From positions 773,501-837,500 of the forward strand of contig NZ_UGHY01000002.1 of NCBI RefSeq assembly GCF_900450995.1: a DNA stretch of 64,000 bases, read 5' to 3'. The notes under the pieces were generated by a model that worked only from the letters and a program-made list of their open reading frames with translations, had not been told where the DNA came from and did no database searches. How positions within the stretch are numbered: position 1 is the first letter of the stretch; each line of letters starts with the position of its first letter. Shown in pieces: positions 29,724 to 39,025 of this stretch. The position numbers and the translations under genes were made by a program. This stretch comes from Haemophilus parainfluenzae (lineage in GTDB: Bacteria > Pseudomonadota > Gammaproteobacteria > Enterobacterales > Pasteurellaceae).

Positions 29724-30506
29724 ATGAAACGAAACATTCAACACCGAAATACCCAACAACGCAGACATGCCATTATGCAGCTACTGCAAGAACAAGGTGA
29801 AGTCAGTGTAGAACAGCTAGTACAATTATTTGACACTTCTGAAGTGACGATTCGAAAAGATCTCACTGCATTAGAAAGTAATGGTTTCCTTCTTCGTAAA
29901 TACGGTGGTGCCATTTTAATGCCACAAGAAATCATCGAAGAAGAACAAGATGATGAACTTTCGCAACGAAAGTTAGTCTTAGCAAAGGCAGCTGCAGAAC
30001 GTATTCGTGATCACAATCGCATTATTGTAGATAGTGGCAGCACGACCGCAGCATTGATTAAGCAGCTTAATCGTAAACAAGGCTTAGTTGTGATGACAAA
30101 TTCGCTTTCTGTGACCACGGCATTACGTTCACTCGAAAATGAACCGACACTCTTAATGACGGGAGGTACTTGGGACACGCGTTCTGAATCCTTCCAAGGC
30201 AATATTGCCGAGCAAGTGCTACGTTCTTATGATTTTGACCAATTATTTATTGGTGCCGATGGCATTGATTTAGAACGTGGTACAACAACATTTAATGAGT
30301 TAGTTCGCTTAAGCCAAGTGATGGCTGAAGTGTCTCGTGAAGTGATTGTGATGGTGGAATCACAAAAAATTGGCAGAAAAATGCCAAATGTGGAATTAAC
30401 CTGGCAGCAAATTGATGTGCTGATTACCGATAACAAATTATCTCAGGCCGACAAAGAAGCCATAATGGCGCAAGGCGTAGAAGTAATTTGTGTAGATGTG
30501 GCATAA
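29724..30506 (+). CDS. DeoR-family transcriptional regulator upstream of glmS
   Basis: A 260-residue regulator with an N-terminal DeoR helix-turn-helix (about 14-60: EQLVQLFDTSEVTIRKDL, then FLLRKYGGA) and a C-terminal sugar-phosphate-sensing domain (VDSGSTTAALI, LLMTGGTWDTRSESF, FIGADGIDLERGTT). It is followed 50 bases later by glmS in the same direction. This suggests, without proof, control of amino-sugar synthesis in response to a sugar phosphate. Confidence 0.88.
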   Translation: MKRNIQHRNTQQRRHAIMQLLQEQGEVSVEQLVQLFDTSEVTIRKDLTALESNGFLLRKYGGAILMPQEIIEEEQDDELSQRKLVLAKAAAERIRDHNRIIVDSGSTTAALIKQLNRKQGLVVMTNSLSVTTALRSLENEPTLLMTGGTWDTRSESFQGNIAEQVLRSYDFDQLFIGADGIDLERGTTTFNELVRLSQVMAEVSREVIVMVESQKIGRKMPNVELTWQQIDVLITDNKLSQADKEAIMAQGVEVICVDVA

Positions 30507-30556
30507 AGTGCGGTCAGAAAAACAAGACTTTTAATTTTAGTAAATAAGGAAAAACT

Positions 30557-32389
30557 ATGTGTGGTATTGTTGGTGCGGTAGCACAACGTGATGTAGCAGA
30601 AATTTTAATTAATGGTTTACACCGCTTAGAATATCGTGGTTATGACTCTGCGGGTGTTGCTGTCGTGGCTCCAAACCATGAATTACACCGCGTACGCTGC
30701 TTGGGTAAAGTAAAAGCCCTTGATGAAGCGGTAGCAGTAAAACCATTAATCGGTGGTACAGGGATTGCACACACGCGTTGGGCAACCCATGGTGAACCAT
30801 CTGAAGCCAATGCTCACCCGCATACTTCGGGTAACTTTGCTGTCGTACATAACGGCATCATCGAAAATCACGAAGAATTACGTGAATTGCTTAAATCTCG
30901 TGGTTATGTGTTCAATTCTCAAACCGATACAGAAGTGATCGCTCACCTTGTTGAATGGGAAATGCGCACAGCCGCTACTCTACTTGAAGCCGTACAAAAA
31001 ACTGTAAAACAACTTACTGGTGCATACGGTATGGTGGTATTAGATCGCGAACATCCAGAACATTTAGTTGCAGCGCGTTCAGGTAGCCCATTAGTAATTG
31101 GTTTAGGGATTGGTGAAAATTTCCTGGCATCTGACCAACTTGCGTTATTAAGCGTGACTCGTCGTTTCATCTATTTAGAAGAAGGCGACATTGCCGAAAT
31201 TACACGTCGCACTGTAGATATTTACGATGCAAATGGTCAAAAAGTAGAACGTGAAGTACACGAATCTAACCTTGAAAATGATGCAGCAGAAAAAGGCAAA
31301 TTCCGCCATTTCATGCAAAAAGAAATCTATGAGCAACCAAATGCATTAATCAACACCATGGAAGGTCGTATCCTTCACAATAACGTGATTGTGGATGCTA
31401 TTGGTAATGGCGCAGCTGAAATTTTAGAAAAAGTTGAACACATTCAAATTGTGGCTTGTGGTACCTCTTATAATGCAGGGATGACTGCTCGTTACTGGTT
31501 TGAAGCACTTGCTGGCGTGAGCTGTGATGTCGAAATCGCGTCTGAATTCCGCTATCGCAAATTTGTCACTCGCCCAAATAGCTTGTTAGTGACTATCTCT
31601 CAATCAGGTGAAACAGCGGATACTCTTGCAGCACTTCGTCTTGCAAAAGAAAAAGGTTACATGGCTGCCTTAACAATCTGTAACGTATCAAGTTCATCTT
31701 TAGTACGTGAATCGGATCTTGCATTCATGATTCGTGCAGGCGTTGAAGTCGGTGTGGCATCAACCAAAGCATTTACCACTCAGTTAGCAGCATTATTAAT
31801 GTTAGTGACTGCAATCGGTAAAGTAAAAGGCAATATCTCAAACGAAAAAGAAGTGGAAATTGTAAAAGCGTTACAATCACTTCCGGCTGAAATTGAAAAA
31901 GCCCTTGCCTTTGATAAAGACATCGAAACATTAGCAGAAGACTTCGCTGAGAAAAACCATGCGCTTTTCTTAGGTCGTGGTGAGTTCTACCCTATCGCAA
32001 TGGAAGCTTCATTGAAGTTAAAAGAAATTTCTTATATCCATGCTGAAGCTTATGCAGCAGGTGAATTAAAACACGGTCCACTTGCCTTGATTGATGCGGA
32101 CATGCCGGTTATCGTAGTTGCACCAAACAATGAATTACTTGAAAAAGTAAAATCAAACATTGAAGAAGTGCGCGCGCGTGGCGGCCAACTTTATGTTTTC
32201 GCGGATAAAGAAGCGGGCTTCACACCAAGTGAAGGCATGAAAATCATCACCATGCCAAAAGTAAATGAAATTGTTGCACCAATTTTCTATACCGTTCCAA
32301 TGCAATTATTGTCATACCATGTAGCATTAATTAAAGGAACCGACGTGGATCAACCTCGTAACTTAGCAAAATCGGTAACAGTAGAATAA
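30557..32389 (+). CDS. glmS: Glutamine-fructose-6-phosphate aminotransferase
   Basis: Makes glucosamine-6-phosphate from fructose-6-phosphate and glutamine, the entry to cell-wall and LPS amino sugars. The product is 610 residues. The N-terminal [11 protein letters not shown] has the catalytic Cys directly after Met. A glutaminase domain is followed by two SIS domains ([19 protein letters not shown]), and the end is [13 protein letters not shown]. No glmS ribozyme is seen in the 50-base leader. Confidence 0.97.
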   Translation: MCGIVGAVAQRDVAEILINGLHRLEYRGYDSAGVAVVAPNHELHRVRCLGKVKALDEAVAVKPLIGGTGIAHTRWATHGEPSEANAHPHTSGNFAVVHNGIIENHEELRELLKSRGYVFNSQTDTEVIAHLVEWEMRTAATLLEAVQKTVKQLTGAYGMVVLDREHPEHLVAARSGSPLVIGLGIGENFLASDQLALLSVTRRFIYLEEGDIAEITRRTVDIYDANGQKVEREVHESNLENDAAEKGKFRHFMQKEIYEQPNALINTMEGRILHNNVIVDAIGNGAAEILEKVEHIQIVACGTSYNAGMTARYWFEALAGVSCDVEIASEFRYRKFVTRPNSLLVTISQSGETADTLAALRLAKEKGYMAALTICNVSSSSLVRESDLAFMIRAGVEVGVASTKAFTTQLAALLMLVTAIGKVKGNISNEKEVEIVKALQSLPAEIEKALAFDKDIETLAEDFAEKNHALFLGRGEFYPIAMEASLKLKEISYIHAEAYAAGELKHGPLALIDADMPVIVVAPNNELLEKVKSNIEEVRARGGQLYVFADKEAGFTPSEGMKIITMPKVNEIVAPIFYTVPMQLLSYHVALIKGTDVDQPRNLAKSVTVE

Positions 32390-32421
32390 AGTGCGGTTGA
32401 AAATCAGCACATTTTAATACA

Positions 32422-32451
32422 AAAAAGCACAGGTTTAATCCTGTGCTTTTT
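32422..32451. terminator. Bidirectional terminator between glmS and lpxH
   Basis: A 12-base perfect stem (AAAAAGCACAGG / CCTGTGCTTTTT, 6-base loop) between convergent genes, ending two bases before the lpxH stop codon. Confidence 0.88.
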
Positions 32452-32453
32452 GT

Positions 32454-33158
32454 TTAAATAAACCGATAACCGTTTTCTGTCACTTCCAAAATTGAGGCAT
32501 AATCCTTTCGCCAATCGCCTAACACAATTCGCGTGTATGTTTCTTCCTGATGAATGGCTTCTCGATGCGTATGACCGTGAATTAACCGCTCAACGCCAAA
32601 TTCTTTCACTGTTTGTGCCGTAAACGCTAAATTCACATCCATAATATCCAGTGACTTATATTGCTTATCTTGTTTACTCTTCGCGCGAATTTTCTCTGCA
32701 ATTTTTAACCGCACTTTTAGTGGCAAACATAAAAACAGCCTTTGTCGCCAATTTTGATGCACTTTTCGGCGAAATTGCTGATATTTCACATCATCAACAC
32801 ATAAGGTATCACCGTGGCAAATTAAGGTTTTCACACCATAGAGATCAACACAATGATAGTCCAGCAATAACATTAAACCACAATCTTGTGCAAATTTTTT
32901 CCCGATGAGAAAATCTCGATTGCCATGAATGAAATAACAAGCAATGCCCTTTTCTGTCAGGTTTTTAATCAACTGTTTTACTTGTGAAATTAAAGGTGAA
33001 ATTTCATCATCACCAATCCAAAAATCAAAAAGATCCCCCAGAATATAAACCGCTTGCGCTTCTTGCGCCTTGGTTTTCATAAAATCGTTAAAAAGTGCGG
33101 TTAATTCTGGATGCGTTTCGCTCAAATGAAGATCTGCAATAAAATAAATGGGTTTCAT
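32454..33158 (-). CDS. lpxH: UDP-2,3-diacylglucosamine diphosphatase
   Basis: A peripheral metallophosphoesterase that makes lipid X from UDP-diacylglucosamine in lipid A synthesis. The product is 234 residues. Metal-binding motifs: ADLHLSE (about 8-14), [28 protein letters not shown] and [10 protein letters not shown]. It is monocistronic, divergent from plsC. Confidence 0.95.
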   Translation of the reverse strand: MKPIYFIADLHLSETHPELTALFNDFMKTKAQEAQAVYILGDLFDFWIGDDEISPLISQVKQLIKNLTEKGIACYFIHGNRDFLIGKKFAQDCGLMLLLDYHCVDLYGVKTLICHGDTLCVDDVKYQQFRRKVHQNWRQRLFLCLPLKVRLKIAEKIRAKSKQDKQYKSLDIMDVNLAFTAQTVKEFGVERLIHGHTHREAIHQEETYTRIVLGDWRKDYASILEVTENGYRFI

Positions 33159-33245
33159 AACTATTCCGTCATTTTTTTCATTAGATTAGCACACATTTTT
33201 GTGTAATTTGCTATACTTTCCAAAAATTTTAATTAGGTATTTTCT

Positions 33246-33968
33246 ATGTTAAAAATCGCCAGAATTCTCATCGTTGCACTTTGTTGTATTTTAATTTGTG
33301 TGCTCGGTACGATCTATTCCTTTATTCGTTTCAAAAATCCAAGCAATGTGGGCGTTATGGCTCGCTGGTTTGGTCGCTTATACCCTTTATTTGGCTTAGA
33401 AGTAGAACACCGTTTTCCACAAAATAAAGAGAATATGCCTCGTTGTATTTATATCGGTAACCACCAAAATAATTTCGATATGGTCACCATCTCTTACATG
33501 GTATTACCTCGCACGGTGAGTGTAGGTAAAAAAAGCCTGATTTGGATTCCTTTTTTCGGCATTTTGTATTGGGTGACGGGCAATATTTTCTTAGATCGTG
33601 AAAATCGCTCTAAAGCACACAGCACGATGACAGAACTTGCTCGTCGTATCAATAAAGATAACCTGTCAATTTGGATGTTCCCTGAAGGCACTCGTAGCCG
33701 TGGTCGCGGCTTATTGCCATTCAAAACAGGGGCATTCCATGCAGCAATTGCAGCTGGCGTACCAATCGTGCCTGTTGTGTGTTCGACGACTCATAACAAA
33801 ATTGATTTAAATCGTTGGGATAACGGTAAAGTGATTTGTGAAATGATGGAGCCGATTGATGTGTCATCCTACACCAAAGACAATGTTCGCGAACTTGCTA
33901 CTTACTGCCACGATTTGATGGAAAAACGCATCGCTGAACTTGATGCTGAAATTGCACAAGGAAAATAA
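33246..33968 (+). CDS. plsC: 1-Acyl-sn-glycerol-3-phosphate acyltransferase
   Basis: Adds the second acyl chain to make phosphatidic acid. The product is 240 residues with an N-terminal membrane segment. The catalytic HX4D is NHQNNFD, and the glycerol-phosphate-binding motif is FPEGTRSRG. The pairing with ftsP just downstream matches the E. coli parC-plsC-sufI order. The stop and the next ATG are one base apart. Confidence 0.95.
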   Translation: MLKIARILIVALCCILICVLGTIYSFIRFKNPSNVGVMARWFGRLYPLFGLEVEHRFPQNKENMPRCIYIGNHQNNFDMVTISYMVLPRTVSVGKKSLIWIPFFGILYWVTGNIFLDRENRSKAHSTMTELARRINKDNLSIWMFPEGTRSRGRGLLPFKTGAFHAAIAAGVPIVPVVCSTTHNKIDLNRWDNGKVICEMMEPIDVSSYTKDNVRELATYCHDLMEKRIAELDAEIAQGK

Positions 33969-33969
33969 T

Positions 33970-35379
33970 ATGTTGCGTCTTTCTCGTCGCCAATTATTAA
34001 AAACTACCGCAATTTCAACCGCACTTGCTGCCACACCTCAATCGGTATTAGCGGCATCCCGTGAAAAATTAACCATTCCGCCGTTGATGGAAGCAAAACG
34101 TGGTCGCCCAATTATTCTTAATATGGAAGAAACCGGCTACAAGTTAGATGGCTCACATAGTGTCAGTGTATGGGGCTTTAACGGCAATTATCTTGGACCC
34201 ACTATTCGCATCAAATCGGGTTCCTTTGCAAAACTCAATTATCACAACAATTTGCCACAAAGTATTGCTCTCTCTATTCAGGGATTACAAGCCAGTGGCG
34301 AATTATTTGGCGGTGCCGCAAAAGTCCTCAAAAAAGGAGAATCTTGGGCACCAATTATCCCTATAGACCAACCTGCCTCGACTTGCTGGTATCGTTCAGC
34401 GACCCTTGCTAACTCGGCCTATCAAACCTATCGTGGCATTGTGGGAATGTGGTTGATTGAAGATGATCAAAGCCTAAAATCACAACTTCCTCACAAATAT
34501 GGTGTGGACGATATTCCATTAATCTTACAAGACATGGAATTTAACGGAGACGGATTACAATTATTCAAGCAAAATCAACCGCACTTTGTCGGTAATCGTC
34601 TTCTCGTTAATGGACAGGAAGCCCCTTATCTTGACGTCCCTCGCGGTTGGGTGCGTTTGCGTTTGCTCAATGCTTCATTAGCAAGAGCCTATGATCTCCG
34701 TTTAGATAACGAACAAGACATGTTGCTCGTTGCACGAGACCTAGGCTTTTTACCACAAGGCAAAGCAATTAATTCTCTCATTCTTGCACCAGGTGAACGT
34801 GCTGAAGTATTAGTCAATTTAAGCGAAGGGGAAGGTGTATCGCTCATCTCTGGGGCTAAACGTGGTTTCTTCGACAAAATCAAAAATGTGTTCAGCTCAG
34901 GCAATGATTTTGCAGATAACACCGTTTTAGAACTTCGCCCACAAGGTGAAATCTCCGCATTCAGTAAAAAAATGAATGAGCAATTTAATACTGATGCCAC
35001 GACTATGCTCGAAAGTAAAATCGCCCAAGAACGCACCTTTGAACTAGATGTGACTAACGGCTTAATCAACAAGCAACGTTTTGACCCGCGTCGACTTGAT
35101 GTTTCGGCTAAAGTCGGTACCGTCGAACGTTGGATCATCAACAGCTCGCTGCCTGTCGGTTTCACCATTCAAGGCGCTAAATTTGTGATTGAAAGCCAAG
35201 ATGATGTTAACGTCGATGCGTCGGAGCTAGCCTGGAAAGACACGGTTTGGGTGAAAAAGAAAGTACAAATTTTAGTAAAATTTGAACAAGCTTCATCAAA
35301 TACCCATCCATTCTTATTTGGCTCATCCAATTTAATGCTGGCAGATATGGGCTGCCTTGGTATAACGATCGTTCAATAA
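33970..35379 (+). CDS. ftsP: Cell-division protein FtsP (SufI)
   Basis: A periplasmic, multicopper-oxidase-like protein that stabilises the divisome under stress. The ATG at 33970 is chosen because it places the Tat signal ([13 protein letters not shown]) at the N-terminus; the open frame extends ten codons into plsC. The product is 469 residues, the normal length, with three cupredoxin-like domains. The copper-binding histidine clusters of true oxidases are not evident, as in known FtsP. Confidence 0.92.
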   Translation: MLRLSRRQLLKTTAISTALAATPQSVLAASREKLTIPPLMEAKRGRPIILNMEETGYKLDGSHSVSVWGFNGNYLGPTIRIKSGSFAKLNYHNNLPQSIALSIQGLQASGELFGGAAKVLKKGESWAPIIPIDQPASTCWYRSATLANSAYQTYRGIVGMWLIEDDQSLKSQLPHKYGVDDIPLILQDMEFNGDGLQLFKQNQPHFVGNRLLVNGQEAPYLDVPRGWVRLRLLNASLARAYDLRLDNEQDMLLVARDLGFLPQGKAINSLILAPGERAEVLVNLSEGEGVSLISGAKRGFFDKIKNVFSSGNDFADNTVLELRPQGEISAFSKKMNEQFNTDATTMLESKIAQERTFELDVTNGLINKQRFDPRRLDVSAKVGTVERWIINSSLPVGFTIQGAKFVIESQDDVNVDASELAWKDTVWVKKKVQILVKFEQASSNTHPFLFGSSNLMLADMGCLGITIVQ

Positions 35380-35405
35380 AATAATGATATAAAAAGGAAT
35401 CTAAC

Positions 35406-35896
35406 ATGAAAAAAAATCTCAACATTCGCTTTAATTGCGACCTTATTTTCAGCTGCTGCCTTGGCTACAGCACCTGAATCAAAAGATAACTCTAAAGATA
35501 CGACAAATGAGCCAACAATTTATCTTTCTGTTTTTGATAGAACAAACGAGCCTGCTCCATCACCAGACTTACACAAAAAGAAATGTCTCGCTCAAAAAAA
35601 CAGAGAAGGTATGTTGGGTAGCAACAGGTAATTTTGGTAAAAAAGCGATGGTAAGTGAAACTTTTAAGGCTCAAGCTAAAATTGAATTCACCAGCTCGAT
35701 TGAGAATGCAAAAGTGGTGTCATCACCAAATAAAAAACTCCATACTATCACTTATACCAGACCAACATTGGAAAATGGTAAATACATGATGAACTGTTGG
35801 GCATTCGACCGCCGAGATCCAATCGACAAATATGTGCTGACTGTCAAAATTGGTAAACGCGAATTTGAAAAACAAGTTTTCTACGTGACTGAGTAA
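35406..35896 (+). pseudogene. Exported small protein, two frameshifts
   Basis: An ATG at 35406 with AAGGAA upstream starts a clear signal peptide if one A is removed from the eight-A run at 35409-35416 (MKKISTFALIATLFSAAALA). That frame then gives a mature part through FDRTNEPAPSPDL. A second frame change is needed in one of the A runs between 35575 and 35599 to reach the frame ending in KQVFYVTE at 35896. Removing one A from each gives an intact 162-residue periplasmic protein with several cysteines. I do not recognise the family. Two errors in one short gene mean either decay or local sequencing error. Confidence 0.7.
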
Positions 35897-35952
35897 GAAA
35901 AACACTCAAAAAACGACCTCACTTATATATGCGATGTTTTAAAACTAAAGCA

Positions 35953-35993
35953 AAAGACCGTCTAGAATTCAATTTTCAGACGGTCTTTCTTTT
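35953..35993 (+). terminator. Terminator after the exported-protein gene
   Basis: An 11-base perfect stem (AAAGACCGTCT / AGACGGTCTTT, 14-base loop) followed by CTTTTC. Confidence 0.85.
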
Positions 35994-36043
35994 CTCTGCT
36001 TTACGGCTGATAATAAACCCATTCATCATTCAAGGAGCAAACC

Positions 36044-36403
36044 ATGCGCCAAGCACAACAAATCTTTGATTATGCAGCCAATCAATATTCGACGCAGCCA
36101 GAATATCTTTGGGAAAAATATCCCGAATATGCCATCTTACGCCATGGTAATGCCAAAGGGAAATGGTATGCACTTATTGGCAAAATCAGAAAAATGAAGC
36201 TTGGTTTACAAGAAGAAGGAGAGACTGATTTTATCAATCTTAAATGTCCACCCGATATGGTGAGCATTTTGAGACAATCACCTAATTTCTTGCCAGCCTA
36301 CCACATGAACAAAACTCACTGGCTAACGATTGTGTTAGATCATGGCGTAGAAACCGAAGAAATCTTCAAATTGTTGGATTGGAGCTACGACTTAACAAAG
36401 TAG
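36044..36403 (+). CDS. MmcQ/YjbR family protein
   Basis: A 119-residue protein of the YjbR fold, a small double-wing DNA-binding-like domain. The pattern YPEYAILRHGNAKGKWYALI, the central LKCPPDM and the C-terminal HWLTIVLD with LLDWSYDL are typical of the family. The function is not established. An AGGAG site precedes the ATG. It stands alone between two terminator-bounded units. Confidence 0.88.
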   Translation: MRQAQQIFDYAANQYSTQPEYLWEKYPEYAILRHGNAKGKWYALIGKIRKMKLGLQEEGETDFINLKCPPDMVSILRQSPNFLPAYHMNKTHWLTIVLDHGVETEEIFKLLDWSYDLTK

Positions 36404-36471
36404 GAGAATTTAAAAACACCTAAAAATCTGACCGCACTTTTGTCTTTCTTTACTTTAGTCACAGCTAGTAA

Positions 36472-36515
36472 GATAATAAATGAAAACTATTATCAAAATA
36501 CAAGTGTTAGACTTG
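36472..36515 (+). promoter_or_regulatory. Fur-like box and a second dyad upstream of the ABC-NnrS operon
   Basis: GATAAT (36472-36477) and ATTATC (36489-36494) flank ATGAAAACT. The segment 36480-36494 matches the right 15 bases of the Fur consensus at 12 positions, but the full 19-mer matches only about 13. Six bases later is the dyad CAAGT-GTTAG-ACTTG (36501-36515). Both lie in the 60 bases before the ribosome site AAGGAG (36525-36530). Metal or redox control is inference. Confidence 0.5.
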
Positions 36516-36536
36516 TTTCATTATAAGGAGATAATC

Positions 36537-37514
36537 ATGACAATGAATAGACGTGATTTTTTAAGAATGAGCGCAGCACTCACGGCAGCGGGCATGTCGC
36601 CTTCTCTCTTTGCAGCAACAAAAGAGCAATTTACCATTTATGGCGCACCAGCGATGCCAAGTGTGACCATTGCGGTGGCGGCAGCACAAGGTAAATTAGC
36701 CAAACAAGCGGATGTAGCATTAGAAATTTGGCGTTCGCCTGATCAGTTGCGCGCAGGCGTGGCAAGTGGACAATTTAAAGTGATGATGAGCCCGAGTAAT
36801 GTGGGTGTGAATTTACGTAATCAAGGGCAACAAGTTGGCATGGTGAATATTCTCACCAATGGGATTACGCAATTGATGTGCAAAGGTAGTGCCATTACTT
36901 CACCGCAAGAATTAGTGGGTAAAAAAATCCTTGTGCCATTTAAAAACGATATGCCAGACATCGTATTACAAGCTTTACTGAAAAAACTGAATATTGATAT
37001 TAATAAAGTGGATATCACCTATGCGGCAACACCAACTGAAGCAATTGGTTTGTTCTTGCTTAAAGATTTCCATGCGGCCATCTTGCCAGAACCGATGGCG
37101 AGTGCCGTTGTGCTGAAAGCTAAAATTGTTGGTACGGAGATTGTACGCGGCTTTGATTTAGTGAAAGAATGGGGTCAAGCGTTTAACACGAAACCGCTTA
37201 TTCCAATGGCGGGCATTATTGCTAACGAAGAATACTTCCACGCACACAAGGCTGAGTTTGATCTACTTCACCAAGATTTAAGTGATGCGTTAAACTGGAT
37301 TATGGCTAACCGAAAAAGTGCGGCTGAAATTGGCGCTAATTATCTTCCTGCTCCAGAAGCCGCTATTGAAATGGGCTTAGACGGTGCGCGCTTGACGGTG
37401 ACCAAAGCCAGTGAACTGAAGAATGAAATCATGCAATTCTATGAAACTTTGATGGCGTTCAATCCAAAACTCTTAGGTGGTAAATTACCAGATGATAAAT
37501 TCTTCTTGGCTTAA
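36537..37514 (+). CDS. ABC transporter substrate-binding protein with Tat signal (NMT1/SsuA-like)
   Basis: A 325-residue periplasmic binding protein. The ATG at 36537 is six bases after AAGGAG; an upstream in-frame ATG at 36480 lies within the Fur-like box and is not used here. The N-terminus carries a twin-arginine signal (NRRDFLRMSAALTAAG, cleavage probably after LFA). The fold is that of the NMT1/SsuA/TauA group, which bind thiamine precursors, sulfonates or nitrate-like solutes. The ligand is unknown. It is the first gene of a four-gene operon ending in an NnrS-like gene. Confidence 0.85.
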   Translation: MTMNRRDFLRMSAALTAAGMSPSLFAATKEQFTIYGAPAMPSVTIAVAAAQGKLAKQADVALEIWRSPDQLRAGVASGQFKVMMSPSNVGVNLRNQGQQVGMVNILTNGITQLMCKGSAITSPQELVGKKILVPFKNDMPDIVLQALLKKLNIDINKVDITYAATPTEAIGLFLLKDFHAAILPEPMASAVVLKAKIVGTEIVRGFDLVKEWGQAFNTKPLIPMAGIIANEEYFHAHKAEFDLLHQDLSDALNWIMANRKSAAEIGANYLPAPEAAIEMGLDGARLTVTKASELKNEIMQFYETLMAFNPKLLGGKLPDDKFFLA

Positions 37515-37535
37515 TTTGAAACTGAATCACATAAC

Positions 37536-38333
37536 ATGATTAAAACTGACAAAATCCGTAAACCACAACCAGTCCTGTTTTACATCATCGACTACCTCTG
37601 GAGCGGTTTTACCGGCTTGAGTGTAGCGATGATGGTTGTTGCTTTGTGGGCTTGGGGCAGTGCGATATTTGGTGAATTTATGCTGCCTGCTCCCGCGGAT
37701 GTTTTTCAAAAAGCCCTTGAGCTGCTCGATCATTTCCAACAAAACGAAATCGGTATTTCGTTATGGCGTTCTGTGGTAGGTATTACCATTGCATTAGTCG
37801 CTGGCTTAGCTGCAGGGTTGATTGCGGGCAGCTTTAAAACCGCTATGGCATTGCTTAAACCCGTCATTACGATTTTGTTAGCCATGCCGCCAATTATTTG
37901 GGTTGTGATGGCCTTATTTTGGTTTGGCTTTGGCAATCCTAGCGTACTATTTACCATTATCGTATTAGTCGCCCCGCTGACCTTTGCCAGTGCTGCCATG
38001 GGCATGGCAAGTGTAAACAAACAACATGAAGAATTGTTTGATGCGTACAAGCTTGGATTGTGGAAAAAAATCCGCTATTTGTATATTCCCCATCTCACGG
38101 GCTATGTGATTTCCAGCATTGGCGTCGCGGTTGCGATGGGCGTAAAAGTGGTAATTATGGCAGAGCTTTTGGGTGCCAATGAGGGGGTGGGAGCACAGAT
38201 TGCCGATGCCAGAGCCATGTTAGATACTTCAACGGTCATGGCTTATGTGTTGTTGGTGATTGTGTTTGTTTCCCTCTTTGAATATTTGATTACCAAGCCA
38301 TTGGAAATCCTGTTTATGCCGTGGAGAAGATAA
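37536..38333 (+). CDS. ABC transporter permease (SsuC/TauC-like)
   Basis: A 265-residue inner-membrane permease with about six membrane segments. The ABC coupling loop EELFDAYKLGLWKKIRYLYIP is clear near residues 168-188, and EFMLPAPADVF occurs near the N-terminus as in SsuC/TauC proteins. Its stop overlaps the next ATG by one base (TAATG). Confidence 0.9.
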   Translation: MIKTDKIRKPQPVLFYIIDYLWSGFTGLSVAMMVVALWAWGSAIFGEFMLPAPADVFQKALELLDHFQQNEIGISLWRSVVGITIALVAGLAAGLIAGSFKTAMALLKPVITILLAMPPIIWVVMALFWFGFGNPSVLFTIIVLVAPLTFASAAMGMASVNKQHEELFDAYKLGLWKKIRYLYIPHLTGYVISSIGVAVAMGVKVVIMAELLGANEGVGAQIADARAMLDTSTVMAYVLLVIVFVSLFEYLITKPLEILFMPWRR

Positions 38334-39025
38334 TGCTGAGTTTAAAGAATGTGCGTTTTGAAATTCTCCGGGATCCCATCGTGCGCGATTTCAGTATGGA
38401 TTTACAACCAGGCGAAGTGAAAACTTTATTCGGTCCTAGTGGCTGTGGCAAAACTACGGTACTGCGTTTAATTTCAGGTTTGGAAACGCCAAAATCGGGC
38501 GAAATCAAGAATACATTCCGTAAAACCGGATTTCTGTTTCAAGAAAATCGTCTATTAGAAAATCTCACTGCTATGCAGAATATCGCCATTTTTATGGATA
38601 ATCCTAATGAAAATGAAATCATTGCGCTGGCAGAAAAGATCGGGCTTTCTTCGGGTGATTTGAATAAATACCCGACCGAATTATCGGGCGGTATGGCAAA
38701 ACGCGTGGCATTTTTGCGTCTATTACTATGCGGCTGTGATTTAGCCTTATTGGACGAACCTTTTGTCGGTTTGGATCGCGATTTACGTGATATTTTAGCC
38801 GCTATGTTAGTGGAAAAAATTGAGCAACAAGGCATGGCTTGCATTTTAGTGACGCACGATCGCTTTGAAGCGGCTCGATTAAGCCGAGAGATTATGCAGC
38901 TTTCTCCAAAAGGGATGGATGTTCAAAATGTGATTACCTTGCCAACGCCATTATCCGAACGTAATTCAGCCTTTGAAGAAACCGTAGTCGCACGCGAATT
39001 TCAAGGAATCCATTACTATGAATAA
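38333..39025 (+). CDS. ABC transporter ATP-binding protein
   Basis: A 230-residue ATPase with all ABC motifs: Walker A GPSGCGKTT, Q-loop FQENRLLENL, signature LSGGMAKRV, Walker B LALLDEPFVGLD and the H-loop VTHD. I use the ATG that overlaps the permease stop (38333) rather than a GTG four codons upstream. It overlaps the NnrS-like gene by eight bases. Confidence 0.93.
   Translation: MLSLKNVRFEILRDPIVRDFSMDLQPGEVKTLFGPSGCGKTTVLRLISGLETPKSGEIKNTFRKTGFLFQENRLLENLTAMQNIAIFMDNPNENEIIALAEKIGLSSGDLNKYPTELSGGMAKRVAFLRLLLCGCDLALLDEPFVGLDRDLRDILAAMLVEKIEQQGMACILVTHDRFEAARLSREIMQLSPKGMDVQNVITLPTPLSERNSAFEETVVAREFQGIHYYE

Noticed and set aside
30507..30556. glmS ribozyme
   Set aside because: The leader is only 50 bases and holds an uptake sequence and a ribosome site, not the ribozyme core.
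36480..36536. Upstream ATG extending the binding protein
   Set aside because: It would put 19 non-signal residues before the Tat motif, has no ribosome site and overlaps the promoter dyads.
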